This document shows positions 1 through 11,968 of a stretch of DNA of 64,000 nt, piece by piece. The stretch is from NCBI GenBank assembly GCA_034440575.1, contig JAOTOL010001637.1, positions 2,039,501 through 2,103,500 of the forward strand, given 5' to 3'. The position numbers and the translations under genes are program-made. The notes beneath the pieces are model-generated. The model searched no databases, was not told the DNA's origin, and worked only from the letters and a program-made list of their open reading frames with translations. The DNA is from Imbricaverruca yamaguchii. Taxonomy: Eukaryota; Arthropoda; Thecostraca; Neoverrucidae. Position 1 is the first letter of the stretch; every line of letters starts with the position of its first letter.

Positions 1-1208
1 CTGCCGAGGCACCCATGTGTCGACGCCTGATCTGTATAATGCTGTACCATGCCAGTCTTTGCCGAATTCATGGCTGCAGCTTCGGTTGGGTGGAGTCAAC
101 TGGGGAGTGGATGTACACAGCGAAACTGGACGGCTTAATTGCTGGAATGTTCACAAGTGAAGATCACAAGACCCTCACTACCAAAGAGCGCCTTGCGATT
201 ACGTGGCCGGATTAAGAGACGATTGAGACGGCAGCGTAGGAATTGGCGGACAGTAGGACTCAGGGGAGGGGGAGAATGCATATGTGCAACACCGTATCAG
301 TAGGAGACACGGTCAGTTCGGTAAGAAGGTTGGACCAAGTTGGAGTTTAATCATGAAGCTTTTTAATTTTGTGCTACTGTGGCAGTGACAACTAAAGACT
401 AGAATAAAGTCAGTATGACAATGCTTTTGTGATCATGCTATTCGTGGTGTCGAGACCGCTTACAGAACATAATTCTGGCATATTCCAGATTATGGTTGCA
501 GCTCTAACCCAACAGTCCCTACTGACATATGCTCCGTAGCTCGAGCCACCTGGAAAGCGAGCTTTTGCGCCCCTTGTAACTTTGTAACCAATAGACCGAT
601 TGGGCGAATTCGGACGACGGTCGATAGCTTGGAACATATCGTTGAAGGTGAATTACGTTGTTGATTTAGAGGTCACTGGAAAAGTAGCATATTTGGTGAT
701 TCAAAATACTGCACGAAACGAACGAATTGCATTGTATATAGCATTTTTCACAGGTGCTATCCCATTCAGCCTCTAACTAGAGGTGTTAAGGAGCTCCGCT
801 ATGGAGGACATGACCTGCATGTAGTGACAGACGTATGGATGAAACGGTGAGGACCTGTGCCTGCAGGAAAGTACAGGAACCTCCTTTTTACTGATTTCAA
901 GATCTGAAGTGCTGTTTGAACACAAATAGCCATAATGCGCCCCTTAAAAACTCTGTACACATTTAAGGGCTGTCCAATACTGTTAGTGTTTGCTCATTGC
1001 TGTCATCAGCAATTGTAATCAAAGTGTATACTTTCTGTTGCGGGGCTCGACAGGTCCGTGCCTACTTAGTTAGTTATTTGGACCTTAGGGCTGGTCCATG
1101 CATACCTGATCACTGACTAGTCGTACTACAGCTAAGTGCCTACTGCATTATTTAACTTTCAGTACGTGCTTACTTGTATGTACTGCACCCCAGCTTTTAT
1201 CATTGGCT
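1..1208. other. No recognised feature
   Basis: I see only short spurious open frames and unique-looking sequence. No splice-bounded exon, RNA gene or repeat could be supported. Confidence 0.5.
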
Positions 1209-1250
1209 ATGCAACCATTACGCTGACTCAGTCCAGCGTAATGGTTGCAT
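1209..1250. repeat. Hairpin, 17-bp perfect arms
   Basis: The left arm 1209-1225 (ATGCAACCATTACGCTG) is the exact reverse complement of 1234-1250, with an 8-nt loop. It lies just before a GC-rich stretch. It could be a small foldback element or a structured transcript segment; the sequence does not decide. Confidence 0.85.
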
Positions 1251-1319
1251 GGCCTCCAATGGCAGTATTCTGAGGCAGGCTGGGTCTGCATGCCGACACA
1301 GTGACACCAGAGGTGCACT

Positions 1320-1530
1320 GCCGGTGCTGAGGTGGCCGCAGAACACCACGCGAGGAAGCCACGCCGAGTCGGCGGTGTTTGTCTGGCGCCAGAGGCAGGG
1401 CGGCACGGAGGCGACTGGCCGGCGCGGCCGACAATGATGGATGGTCGGCGGGGGCAGGTCAGACGCGCGCCGCCTGGGGCCGCCTGGGGCCAACCGACGG
1501 CGGCCGCCACGACCCGCCCCGCCCAGCATG
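1320..1530. other. GC/CpG-rich island, function unknown
   Basis: This stretch is much richer in G+C and CpG than its flanks. Overlapping open frames occur on both strands, as expected when stop codons are rare in GC-rich DNA. None has a recognisable domain, so I treat it as a compositional island, not a gene. Confidence 0.4.
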
Positions 1531-4500
1531 TAATTAGTCACATTTTCTCATTAACCCGGGATTCTTCAACTGCCGAAACCTTAACAACAAACGAGGCGTA
1601 ATTACACGGCAGCGCTCGACTGGTGTGCCTTTTGTAGGAGACGGATTAAAATATGTTTTAATAAAAGTCAGGTGGGAAATAAACAATGAATAACTGAGTT
1701 TGTGAGCTTGTAATTTGTTCGCTCTCCCATAGGTAGTTTGCTAGCCACTGGTGCCATCAGACACCAATGAAATGTCAGTCGGCACCAACAAAATCTTCCT
1801 TGCAGAAGTCAAGTTTGCGGTGGTGTATACGCCCCATTAATACGACAGGTATGTGGTAGAACTGGTATGGTTATGCTGTATATCATGACAGTGGCTTTTA
1901 CAATGCCACATCGAGTGCCAACTTCCGTTCTACAACCTGATATGAGTGGCTATGTTATTGGCGCTGCATGACCTCTGCAGTCGATGCGCCCTTGAACCCA
2001 AATAACCAACCAACCAACAAAATCTGCTGAAGTGCCACAGTGCCGGCGGCGAAACGACGCTCGGCAAATTCAAGCCATGTCTGCCGACGACAACCAGCTG
2101 AAAGCCATTGCTCATTGTTTGTCAGAGTGGCTTGAGAACACTTCAGTGGACATTTTTTGGATTATAACTGACTTTTGGCCTTAACCTTTCTCATAAAGAA
2201 GTAGAGGTTTATTACCTCAAAAGCATACCCGATATATTGAACGTCTCGGCCGTTGGCCACTTCCATTCTCGTTAGTCTGTTTTAATTTAAAGCCAACAGG
2301 AAGGACAGTTGTTGCGTGCCTGTCTGGACGGCCACCGGAGAAGATCTTATCGGTACATCTTTCGACAATATGGCCGTTTAATTGGTCTTGGAACGCTCAA
2401 AATTAATGGCCTCAAATGGCCAGGAAAAATGCTGTACCAAGATCTCACGCTTAAGTTCGTGCAGCACGTTCAAACCAGCAGTATTGTCCAGAACAAAAAT
2501 ACAAGTGGAGGCTTCAATGTGACACTTAGCTATCAAGCCCGTAAAAGAGGCTGATAGGAAAAAATTGTTCGACATAATCTGATTATCAGGCCATATATTG
2601 TCAACCATGTCATTTGTCCTCACGTAAAGTGACAATGGTTCAGTCCGCTATCCGGCGCTGATGATAGGCGCGAGTGTGAGCTTGACTTAGTGTTTATTGA
2701 ATCAGATTATGTGTTGCACTACCATGGAAGTGATCGCTGCAATGATCTCACACAGGATAGTGAATAGCAGTAGTTCTGACAATGCGAGACACGGGTACGG
2801 AGAGGTCCCTATGGTTGCGTTTCAACGGGAATGCCGTAATATAACTTCATCAGGCACATGTAAGCAGGGAACCTGAAAAGACGCTGTCTGTCATCAACTC
2901 CGGATTTAAATTGTGTTCGGTACTGAATCAGATTTCATCCACATTGAAATTTGTTGCACCTCGATCTTAAATTATAGGTGACAAGCAATAACATCGGAAA
3001 ATGGGTCGGTATTTTTAGATGCAACGCTTGCATCACCCACAACATATTTGCGTCATAGGTGGTAATTTTGGTGGAGAACCACTTACCTGGAGTGGCGCCA
3101 TTTCTCCGGAGGTGCACCACTGACTTTGAGGAAAACATTGTGACGGGAGGTGGTGCTCTGGAGTGTTCTGCGGGGTAGCTTTGTCTGCTCAGAGGGGCGT
3201 AATCGGCTTAAGTATTCGTTCAGCGGGCGTCGCTCTGGCGCCCTGGAAGGCTGACCTTTCCCTGTCACAGAGGCGCCACATATCCATGGCAGGGTACATG
3301 CCCCCAATTACCTCCCCTCCCTTGGATCCGCCAATAGTTTACACGTATTTTCGCTCATGAACATGTGCGGGGATTGGTTTCCGGGCTCCTCATGACTAAC
3401 TCAGGTCTAATGCAGGCCAGAAGTACACCTCAAATTATGTATCTCATATAATGTCAAAATAGGGTCAAGTGCGATCTTCTGCTGTTGCTTTGGCTGGTCA
3501 GGGAAAGCAAGTGCAAAGGAATTGCTTTGAGACACAACCTGATTGCTGTATTTCAGACATCGCAAACCACATAATTGCATGAACGTAACTCGACTCATCG
3601 GTGTTGATCGATGCACTAGATATGAAAAGATCGTGTGAAACGCACTGGATTCCATAAACGTGCCACTGCTACTCACTGATGAATGCAGCCAACTTTCAAA
3701 GGAGGGGGGGGGGGGACAAACGGGAAAACCAATCGATATTTGACAAACATGAACAGGCTGCCAAATTCTGGCGTGTTTAAAGTGTTGTTGAGCGAATGGA
3801 ACTGTTCCATGGTCACATGGGTAAAAACATAAATATCGTTCACGGATCACCACCTTCTCACGGATTCGTCCTCACACAGTTTATGTTGATCGACAAAAAA
3901 GCAAAACATGAGCCAACAGCATTAGTCACGAGCGAGTGACGGAGTTCTAAAGACGCGTTATGTCCACATAGCCAGGAGCCTCCGAATTTAATCTGTTTAC
4001 CGGTATGCTTCTAATAATTGCTTTCTCTGGTGGGTGAGCAAATCAACGCACCCACTCCTAACCGACTCCATCTGTCGTAACATTTATTTCAGAACTCTGA
4101 AATACATTTGGTTGAAAGATGGCTCAGGTGTTCAACTTCCATGTCTGAAGTCGGTAATGACTCATTCTCTGTAAGTATGTGCTAATCGAAGTCACTTGAG
4201 GGAATTGCAATACCTTGGTGCAGCTTTAATTGAAAGAAACCTGTAATTCAGGAGCTATTCTATTTATTTCAACGAAGCCCTGTTGTTCATATCATGCGAT
4301 TATGAGGTCAGTTGCATGACCTGGCACAAGATGGAACGGTGGGTAGGTATGAACGGTGGAAGGACGGTCCTCATAGGTAGGAATGGAACGGTGGAACGGA
4401 ACGGTAGGTGGGAGGGAATGAAACTGCCTGTGTCCCAGGCTGCACATCGCAGCCTCACGCAGCTAAGCCTATCCGGGCAGTAGCTACTGGATCATTTGAT

Positions 4501-4680
4501 TACTTAATGTCCGTCATGTCTACCTACGTCGAACTGAGTCAGTGTCGCAACATGAAGATCGTTCCGCACTCATCTTTCCCGTCATCCCATCCACCCTCGT
4601 GGTTTTTCATCAGCTGACGCACACATGAGGGTTATCAGATGCCCCTGGGCAGACGATGTCATGTCTGTTTGACGGGCAGT
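1531..4680. other. No recognised gene; unique AT-rich sequence
   Basis: There is nothing supportable apart from a 12-G homopolymer (3704-3715) and a GGAACGGT-rich low-complexity patch (about 4335-4420). The 148-codon minus-strand frame at 3407-3853 has no recognisable motif. Confidence 0.45.
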
Positions 4681-5247
4681 GACCACCCTACACCCGGCAG
4701 GGGCCGCAGTGACCATCATACACCTGGCAGGAGCGGTAGTGACCACCATACACCGGACAGGAGCGGCAGTGACCACCCTACACCCGGCAGGAGCGGCAGT
4801 GACCACCATACACCTGGCAGGAGCGGTAGTGACCACCATACACCCGGCAGGAGCGGTAGTGACCACCATACACCCGGCAGGAGCGGAAGTGACCACCATA
4901 CACCTGGCAGGAGCGGTAGTGACCACCATACACCTGGCAGGAGCGGCAGTGACCACCCTACACCTGGCAGGAGCGGCAGTGACCACCCTACACCTGGCAG
5001 GAGCGGCAGTGACCACCATACACCTGGCAGGAGCGGCAGTGACCACCCTACACCTGGCAGGAGCGGCAGTGACCACCCTACACCTGGCAGGAGCGGCAGT
5101 GACCACCATACACCTGGCAGGAGCGGCAGTGACCACCATACACCTGGCAGGAGCGGCAGTGACCACCATACACCTGGCAGGAGCGGCAGTGACCACCGCG
5201 AGCGCGACATACACCTGACACGAGCGGCCGTGACCACCATACGCCTG
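4681..5247. repeat. Minisatellite, 30-bp unit, ~17 copies plus decayed tail
   Basis: The unit begins GACCACCATACACCTGGCAG and ends GAGCGGCAGT. Seventeen units run in perfect 30-bp register from 4681 to 5190, followed by two degraded copies to 5247. Because 30 is a multiple of three, several frames stay open on both strands and give repetitive pseudo-proteins. Confidence 0.97.
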
Positions 5248-5370
5248 GACCGACGGCCGGACGACATGGGGTCCCGACCGACGGCCGGACGACATGGGGT
5301 CCCGACCGACGGCCGGACGACATGGGGTCCCGACCGCCGGCCGGACGACATGGGGTCCCGACCGACGGCC
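5248..5370. repeat. Minisatellite, 28-bp unit, ~4.4 copies
   Basis: The unit starts GACCGACGGCCGGACGACAT, with copies beginning at 5248, 5276, 5304 and 5332 and a partial copy at 5360. It abuts the 30-bp array, so two unrelated minisatellites sit back to back. Confidence 0.95.
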
Positions 5371-7473
5371 GCCGCCGTTACCCGCCCGACAGCGCCTGCA
5401 GCTTGCTGATTTTGACGGACCGTCATGCCCAAAGTTAGTGGCCAAATAGTTCATCTTAGCTGTCAAAGCAAGCGCTCCATGCTCATCTGCATATAGTTGA
5501 AAAGGCAGGAAGAAGGTAGTGCTGCGCTTCCTCAAGATACTGCGAGACAAAAAAAAATGGAGGGGATGGGGAGGTCATCGACCGTTTAGCCCCTTACCTC
5601 GAGGTTTGTGTGACTAACCTCCGTACTATTTGGTAATGAGTTCGGTCAGGTTAAATACCCAACGGTGTTGCATTCGTGGCCACTGGAAGACTAGCTGATG
5701 TCACGAGTAGTTAAATTATGACACGGCCACTGACAAAATCATAATTTAGTATCAATTACGTACTTTGTATGCCTATAATTTATATTGCATACTTTGGAGC
5801 TGAATGTCACATTGAGGAATTGAGGCACAGTCTATCAGGACAGTGCAATAAGGATTTTCAAGAAAAGCCAGCCCAACATTTATAGAAAATACCCTAAACA
5901 CTCTTGTTTCTTTATTTTTAATTTTTTGTAAGTTCTAAAAAAAAGAACGTTTAGAAACCTGAAAAATCGATCTCCAGCTTGGCAAGCTTCGAAGGTCGTG
6001 ATATTCGAAAAGAAAAAAGCCAGCGCACACGAGAACCTCCCATAGAAAGGAATACACCTGGGTTTACATTGCATCAACCGTTTATATTAGTGAAGCTACG
6101 AGGGAGGCGGACCTCTCGACAAAGGGCGTATTGTCTCTTCCCCCTACAGCCCTCAGTCGATTTGTTGTATATTCTCCTTGGCAGACGCCCGTCCCAAAGC
6201 CTGCTCCCTCCTTCATCACCCCGGCTACCCCTTCCCTTTGAGGGAAGGGGTAGCCGGGCCAGTTCCAGCCTAAACGACGAGCAAGCCGAACAATGGGTGT
6301 GAACATCGAATTGTGCATTCGCGGACGGAGTATCAGCATTCACATGTGATCCTTCAACACCTCATGGACCCACTGAAGCATCAGTTACGTTTCAGAAGCG
6401 ATTCATTTGCCTGATGGTGAAAATGGTCCATAATGAGGCGCAAGGTAGGAGCCACTTCAACGAGAAAAGGTTCTTGTGTTTGCAGGATCTTAGTGCAGAC
6501 AATCTAATAGTTGAGAATGGAGGTAGCTGGCATATCATGCGTATGACACAGACAGATTTTGAAGTTGGCACTGCTTAAACCTTGAGTAAATTGCTCCCGG
6601 AAGAGCCTGACAATGTGATTAAGTCTGAAAGAAGCCCTATGGCTTCCGCCAGACCAAATCATATCACAGGGTCTACTTAGCCTAATGGCCGCCACACCCA
6701 CAATTGGCGGATAACATCATAAGAAATGATTCCACCAGTTCATGGCTTCCTCTAGCATGGAAGCTGAGGGGCTGCATCATATCCATGATCCAACCTCCTG
6801 GCCAGCCGCGTTTCCCGTTCATTAAGCATTATTGGTGGTGGTGGCAGCTAAAAAGGATGGCATTTTACCAAATTAGAGTCAATTATAGCGCCCTTCTCCC
6901 ACTCAGTCAATTTTGTTGGATGAGGTCCCGCACCAATCAGAATTGAATATGTCAATGGTCTGTGCATTTGCACATTTATGCTGCAATCATGGGCATTGCC
7001 ATGATGAGGAACGGGGGACGCATCTCTTTACACTTGGTAAAGAGTAGTGTTATGCCTTTGGCGTTCCATGTTAAAAATCGACTGAAAACTCTCCCCCGCC
7101 AATCTCACAATGCAAGACATCTGCCGGACCACACGGCTGTAGTCAGCCATATGTTGCCCACAGAGACAAAAGTTATCCTAGGTTCAGATGAGGGTGAGAA
7201 TTTCCCACTGATCTACAAAAGCACGCGCTATCGTATGCAATACGGCGTTACCTAGAACCCCTAGTGCTTGTGTTTCCATTAAACTGACTTGCGAGGTAGT
7301 ACACAGGATAGACTGTTTGGTGGGTTCCGAATGGGCGTGGCGGCTCAATGGCACCGATGACCTGGATAGTGGCATCAGGGCGCGGCGAGAAAACCGGCAT
7401 CTCTCGCGCCCCGTCACAGCAAGCCCGTGCGTACTGCCACTGTCACAGCCAAGCACGAGGCCGGGCGAGCGTC
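5371..7473. other. No recognised gene
   Basis: Mostly unique sequence. The only structure I can support is the hairpin at 6220-6258, listed separately. The short frames here lack motifs. Confidence 0.45.
6220..6258. repeat. Perfect 18-bp hairpin with 3-nt loop
   Basis: CCCGGCTACCCCTTCCCT (6220-6237) is followed by TTG and the exact reverse complement (6241-6258). It is GC-rich and very stable in silico by inspection. No T-tract follows it, and the setting is eukaryotic, so a terminator role is not proposed. Confidence 0.9.
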
Positions 7474-8136
7474 GTCAGCACCGACGTCGGCACCGAGCCG
7501 ACCCGCACCGGCTTCAGGCGCGCCGTCAACACCGACGTCGGCACCGAGCCGACCTGCACCGGCTTCAGACGCGCCGTCAACACCGACGTCGGCACCGAGC
7601 CGACCCGCACCGGCTTCAGACGCGTAGTCAACACCGACGTCGGCACCGAGCCGACCCGCACCGGCTTCAGACGCGCCGTCAACACCGACGTCGGCACCGA
7701 GCCGACCCGCACCGGCTTCAGGCGCGCCGTCAACACCGACGTCGGCACCGAGCCGACCCGCACCGGCTTCAGGCGCGCCGTCAACACCGACGTCGGCACC
7801 GAGCCGACCTGCACCGGCTTCAGACGCGCCGTCAACACCGACGTCGGCACCGAGCCGACCTGCACCGGCTTCAGACGCGTAGTCAACACCGACGTCGGCA
7901 CCGAGCCGACCTGCACCGGCTTCAGACGCGCCGTCAACACCGACGTCGGCACCGAGCCGACCTGCACCGGCTTCAGACGCGTCGTCAACACCGACGTCGG
8001 CACCGAGCCGACCCGCACCGGCTTCAGACGCGTCGTCAACACCGACGTCGGCACCGAGCTGACCTGCACCGGCTTCAGACGCGCCGTCAACACCGACGTC
8101 GGTACCGAGCTGACCTGCACCGGATTCAGACGCGCG
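7474..8136. repeat. Minisatellite, 51-bp unit, 13 copies
   Basis: The unit contains ACACCGACGTCGGCACCGAG and CACCGGCTTCAGACGCG. Copies start every 51 bp from 7474. Copies differ at a few fixed positions (CCCGCACC/CCTGCACC, CGCCGTC/CGTAGTC/CGTCGTC), which would allow an evolutionary order of units to be inferred. Two plus-strand frames and one minus-strand frame stay open across most or all of the array because 51 is a multiple of three. I regard this as incidental. Confidence 0.97.
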
Positions 8137-8152
8137 CAGAACGGGTCAGGCG

Positions 8153-8315
8153 CAGTGGTGGTTATTGGTTTTACGACACGTCGACCGTTGAGTCATGTGG
8201 CGTCGCCAATTTCCCACGCCGATTGGTCGCAGGCGAAGAGTAGCGACAGGTGAGACTCGAACCCACACTCTTTCGATTGCGAGACGGGCAACTTACCCCT
8301 AGACTACTCGTCCCC
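8153..8315 (-). mobile_element. tRNA-derived SINE with 13-bp target-site duplication
   Basis: Read on the minus strand, the element begins GGGGACGAGTAGTCTAGGGG and carries an A-box-like block (TAGTCTAGGGG) and a clear B box (GGTTCGAGTCT), giving a tRNA-like head at about 8243-8315. It continues through a tRNA-unrelated body to 8153. The 13-mer AACGGGTCAGGCG occurs directly at both ends (8140-8152 and 8316-8328), as expected of a target-site duplication. The acceptor ends do not pair and the anticodon arm is imperfect, so it is a SINE head, not a functional tRNA. It inserted immediately beside the 51-bp minisatellite. Total inserted length is 163 bp. There is no long A-tail; the 3' end is AACCAATAACCACCACTG-like. 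Confidence 0.82.
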
Positions 8316-8680
8316 AACGGGTCAGGCGTAACCCGTCCAGATGTCGGCGCGCACATGATGCCTGATGGACAATGGCAACCGTCTGATGGGCGTTTTTGCC
8401 GACCGGGCTTCAGTCAGTGGCAACTCAATGTGGGCATTCATCATCGCCGCGCGCGGGAGCGTGCACGATGACAAAAGCCGGGTCACGCGCAAAAAGCGGC
8501 CGCTCCTAATGACCCTGCTCATAACTGTCGAGCGAACTCACTGCTCTGAGGCGTCCACTGCGGACAGAGTCGGAATGCCGTGTCCAGCCAATTAGCGACC
8601 ACGGCACAGCCCCGGCGACCACTTTCGGCGCCTTGTGACGTCGACGACGCCGTTGCCGGCCCACCGCTCAACGGTGTGGA

Positions 8681-9280
8681 GTGACTGCTCGGCGCGTGGC
8701 TGGGGACTGCCTGCCGTACGGCCAGCTGGTCCGTGGCGGTATAACCACACTCAGCTAGTGACTGCTCTGCGCGTGGCTGAGGACTACCTGCCGTACGGCC
8801 AGCTGGTCCGTGGCGGTATAACCACACTCAGCTAGTGACTGCTCTGCGCGTGGCTGAGGACTACCTGCCGTACGGCCAGCTGGTCCGTGGCGGTATAACC
8901 ACACTCAGCTAGTGACTGCTCTGCGCGTGGCTGAGGACTACCTGCCGTACGGCCAGCTGGTCCGTGGCGGTATAACCACACTCAGCTAGTGACTGCTCTG
9001 CGCGTGGCTGAGGACTACCTGCCGTACGGCCAGCTGGTCCGTGGCGGTATAACCACACTCAGCTAGTGACTGCTCTGCGCGTGGCTGAGGACTACCTGCC
9101 GTACGGCCAGCTGGTCCGTGGCGGTATAACCACACTCAGCTAGTGACTGCTCGACGCGTGGCTGGGGACTGCCTGCCGCACGGCCAGCTGGTCCGTGGCG
9201 GTATAACCACACTCAGCTAGTGACTGCTCGGCGCGTGGCTGGGGACTGCCTGCCGTACGGCCAGCTGGTCCGTGGCGGTG
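8681..9280. repeat. Minisatellite, 77-bp unit, ~7.8 copies
   Basis: Copies start at 8684, 8761, 8838, 8915, 8992, 9069, 9146 and 9223. The unit includes CTGCCGTACGGCCAGCTGGT and TGGCGGTATAACCACACTCA. The five units 8761-9145 read identically, while the outer ones share variants (CTGGGGACTGCC), the pattern left by recent internal amplification. Confidence 0.97.
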
Positions 9281-9383
9281 TGACTGGTGGAGGTGTGACC
9301 GGTGGAGGTGTGACCCATGGCGGTGTGGCCGGTGGAGATGTGACCGGCGGCGGTGTGACCCATGGCGGTGTGACCTCGCCCGA
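9276..9383. repeat. Minisatellite, 15-bp unit, ~6-7 copies
   Basis: Units of the form GGAGGTGTGACCGGT / GGCGGTGTGACCCAT follow the 77-bp array directly. The unit seems to have grown out of the GTGGCGGT end of the 77-bp unit. Confidence 0.9.
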
Positions 9384-9831
9384 CTATTCCGTACTGACAG
9401 AAGACACAGTGGCTAGTCTTGCTGAACACTCCTGCTAATTAACAGTGGCAGAAAGGTCAACTCGACTCACTTGGCTGCCAAAGGTGTTGGTTGCATCGCA
9501 TCTGAACGTGCAGAAGGGCATAAATATGGTCCATGAACTAATTGAATACGGAACATATTTAGCAGACATGAAACATCACACCCGCTCTGAAGCTAATGTC
9601 CTGCATACTCGGCAAAGGATAATTATTCCCTTACATACACCATTCAAATTTAGTGCTGCTAAGCTCGTAAGCTGTCCGACAGGTTACCTCAGATATCCAG
9701 GGACATGTCTACGGTGGGTGACCAGAGCAGTATACATCTGCAGGTTACTGCACCTGCACTAGGTACTACGCGGGTACGGGGTGGCCAAAGTAGCATACAT
9801 CTGTAGGTTACTGCGCTTGTACTAGGTACTT
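9384..9831. other. No recognised feature
   Basis: Unique-looking AT-richer sequence between two arrays. No exon or RNA gene supported. Confidence 0.4.
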
Positions 9832-10045
9832 ACTGCACGGGTACGGTGCACTGGGTGGGTACGGTGTACTGGGTGGGTACGGTGTACTGGGTGGGTACGG
9901 TGTACTGGGTGGGTACGGTGTACTGGGTGGGTACGGTGTACTGCGCGGGTACGGTGTACTGGGTGGGTGCTGCGCGGGTACGGCTGTACTGGGTACTGCG
10001 CCTGTACCGGGTGCTGCGCTTGTACCCAGTACAGCTCGGGTACGG
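9832..10045. repeat. Minisatellite, 18-bp unit, decaying to the right
   Basis: About seven good copies of GGGTACGGTGTACTGGGT lie between about 9838 and 9970, followed by degraded variants to about 10045. Since 18 is a multiple of three, open frames persist on both strands. Confidence 0.93.
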
Positions 10046-10555
10046 CACCGGTAGAACAACAACCAAAATAGCATCGAAACGGGACAGTTCCCTGTGAAGT
10101 CATGTTTGTACAGACTCGGCGCTAAATTCAGTTATTGGTGTGATGGTTTGTCGCGGGCACATGTGCTACTGGTGGTGCGTCAGCTGCTGTAATGTCTGTG
10201 CCAGGCGAGTCGCGTTACGAAAACAATTGGGAGGGCACATCAAATTTGTGGAATACGACATCGCACCGACGTGGTCATTATCGCACAACATGAGGTTGAA
10301 TTAGGCATTCAAGGATCTTATCTTGATCTTGATATGACGCGGGGCGTTCATTTACATCAAAATTTGGGGTTGAATCAAGTACTCGAAGGTCTTGCTGTGC
10401 TGCTCGATATATGCTCTATTTTTTCAGCGTGGTGGTGTCTGAGGGATGAGTGCGCTCCAAACATTTTAGACTTAGTTGAGTAAGTAGCATTGCAGAGGCA
10501 TTATTCAGCATTGGTCAACATGCACCCTCCAAAAGTAGCACCCCACTCCTAGCCG
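10046..10555. other. No recognised feature
   Basis: Unique-looking sequence between arrays, with only short open frames. Confidence 0.4.
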
Positions 10556-10745
10556 GTACTGCATTACGGCTGGTACTGTGGTACGGCTGGTATTGTGGTA
10601 CGGCCGGTACCGTGGTACGACCGGTACCGTGGTACGGCTGGTATTGTGGTACGGCGGGTACTGTGGTACGGCCGGTACCGTGGTACGGCCGGTACCATGG
10701 TACGGCTGGTATTGTGGTACGGCTGGTACTGTGCACACGGCGGGT
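10556..10745. repeat. Minisatellite, 17-bp unit, ~11 copies
   Basis: Units resemble CGGCTGGTACTGTGGTA. Every unit carries TGGTAC or CGGTACC cores, so the array is rich in local dyad symmetry (CCGGTACCGTGGTACGG). Confidence 0.95.
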
Positions 10746-10839
10746 ACTGTCGATTAGTACCCCGCATCCTGAGCAACCTGTACCGGTAGCCAGGGCAGTG
10801 AGTGTGCCACGTGTAGCCGTGGTGTTCCGCGACTGCACG

Positions 10840-11700
10840 ACACCCAGAGAGGGTGCAGGACGAAAGTATGCCACCCGTCGCTTCATGACAACAGCGGGTG
10901 CAGGATCAAAAGCCGTTGCCCGTGGCCACACAACACCCAGAGAAGGTGCGCGACCGGTACCACAGATCAAAAGCTATGATCCATGGCTACATAACAAGAT
11001 CGGGTGAAGGATCCAAAGCTATTGCAAGCAGCCATACAACACCCAGAGCAGATGCAGGATCCAAAGCTATGGCCCGAGCTGCATAACAAGAGCAGTTGAT
11101 GCAGAGCAAAAACTCACTTAGCTATATAGCATTCAGAACCAGCGCAAGACCCAAAAATATGATCGGTGGCTACATCGCAAGAGAAGATTTCGTACACAAA
11201 CTATGGGCCTCGGCTATAATACTCTCAGAGTGGGGGTAGGACTATGTTCCGTGGCTATATAAGAGCCGGTGCAGGAGCAAAAGGCAAATTATGGCTCTTG
11301 TCTATTCAGCACTCAGAGTGAATACGGCACTCGAAACTATGATCCGTGGAAATATAATTTGAAAATTCATGGCGAAAAACTATGGCTCGTGGCTGTGCAA
11401 CATTCATAGCAGGTCCAGAACTCCAGATTATTGTATATGGCTATATAACAAGATAGAGCGCTCACGTTAAAAAAAAATTGATTGTTCGTGGCTACACAAC
11501 ACCCAGAGAGGATGCAGGACCTAACACTATCGCCCGTGGCTATATAACAAGAGAGGATCTGTGGCCAAAAACTATGGCCTTTGGCTCCATAACACCCGGA
11601 TCGCATGTATGGCCCACAACTCTGGCCCGTGTGCATACAACAAAAACGGGTGCATGATCCAAAACTATGGCCCGTGGCTGTGGGACACCAGGAGCGAATT
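10840..11700. repeat. Strongly diverged 48-bp tandem array
   Basis: A recurring pattern GGATCCAAAGCTATGGCCCG, GGCTACACAACACCCAGAG, CAGGTGCA recurs with a 48-bp period (for example ATCCAAAGCT at 11011 and 11059). It runs through about 18 increasingly degenerate units. Copies differ by many substitutions and small indels, so this array is old compared with the near-perfect arrays elsewhere in the window. Confidence 0.85.
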
Positions 11701-11961
11701 CAGAATCAAAATATATCATGGCACTTCCAAGCGAGTGATGTGGAACGCTTGGGCCGAGTGGTAGAGACAGAGGAAGCCTATTCTCCGCCGGGTTCGCGAG
11801 TGGGCAGTTGGTACCTCCAGGTGCCGCACCGGCTGCAGAAGCGGATGCCAGCGGCAGCAGTGTTGCACTGTGTGCCGACCGGCGGGGACGCGCGGCGCTG
11901 GCCGAGGAGCGGGCCCGTGGCGGCCGCAGCCGCCCGGCCGGCTGCCGCAGCTCCAGCGTCT

Positions 11962-11968
11962 ACTCACA
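11962..11968 (-). other. Predicted 5' splice donor (AGCT|GTGAGT)
   Basis: Directly after the open frame on the minus strand, the sequence is GACTGGAGCT|GTGAGTAGACG, a near-ideal U1-type donor. It would end the upstream exon in phase 1. Without it the frame stops two codons later. Confidence 0.55.

Noticed and set aside
1148..1601. Coding exons in overlapping frames on both strands
   Set aside because: GC-rich composition explains the open frames; no splice sites or motifs single out one frame.
4681..5190. CRISPR-like array
   Set aside because: Repeats are contiguous with no unique spacers, and the window is clearly eukaryotic.
4582..5550. 322-codon minus-strand frame and several plus-strand frames of similar length
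   Set aside because: They are read-through of the 30-bp and 28-bp arrays, whose unit length or composition removes stops. No domain, start context or splice logic.
6220..6258. Rho-independent terminator
   Set aside because: No following T-tract and no bacterial gene context.
7317..8253. ~300-codon plus-strand repetitive frames
   Set aside because: Two overlapping plus frames are open simultaneously across the 51-bp array, and the encoded peptides are only array translation.
8243..8315. Functional tRNA gene on the minus strand
   Set aside because: The acceptor stem ends do not pair, the anticodon arm is imperfect, and flanking target duplications enclose a longer 163-bp element, so it is a SINE head.
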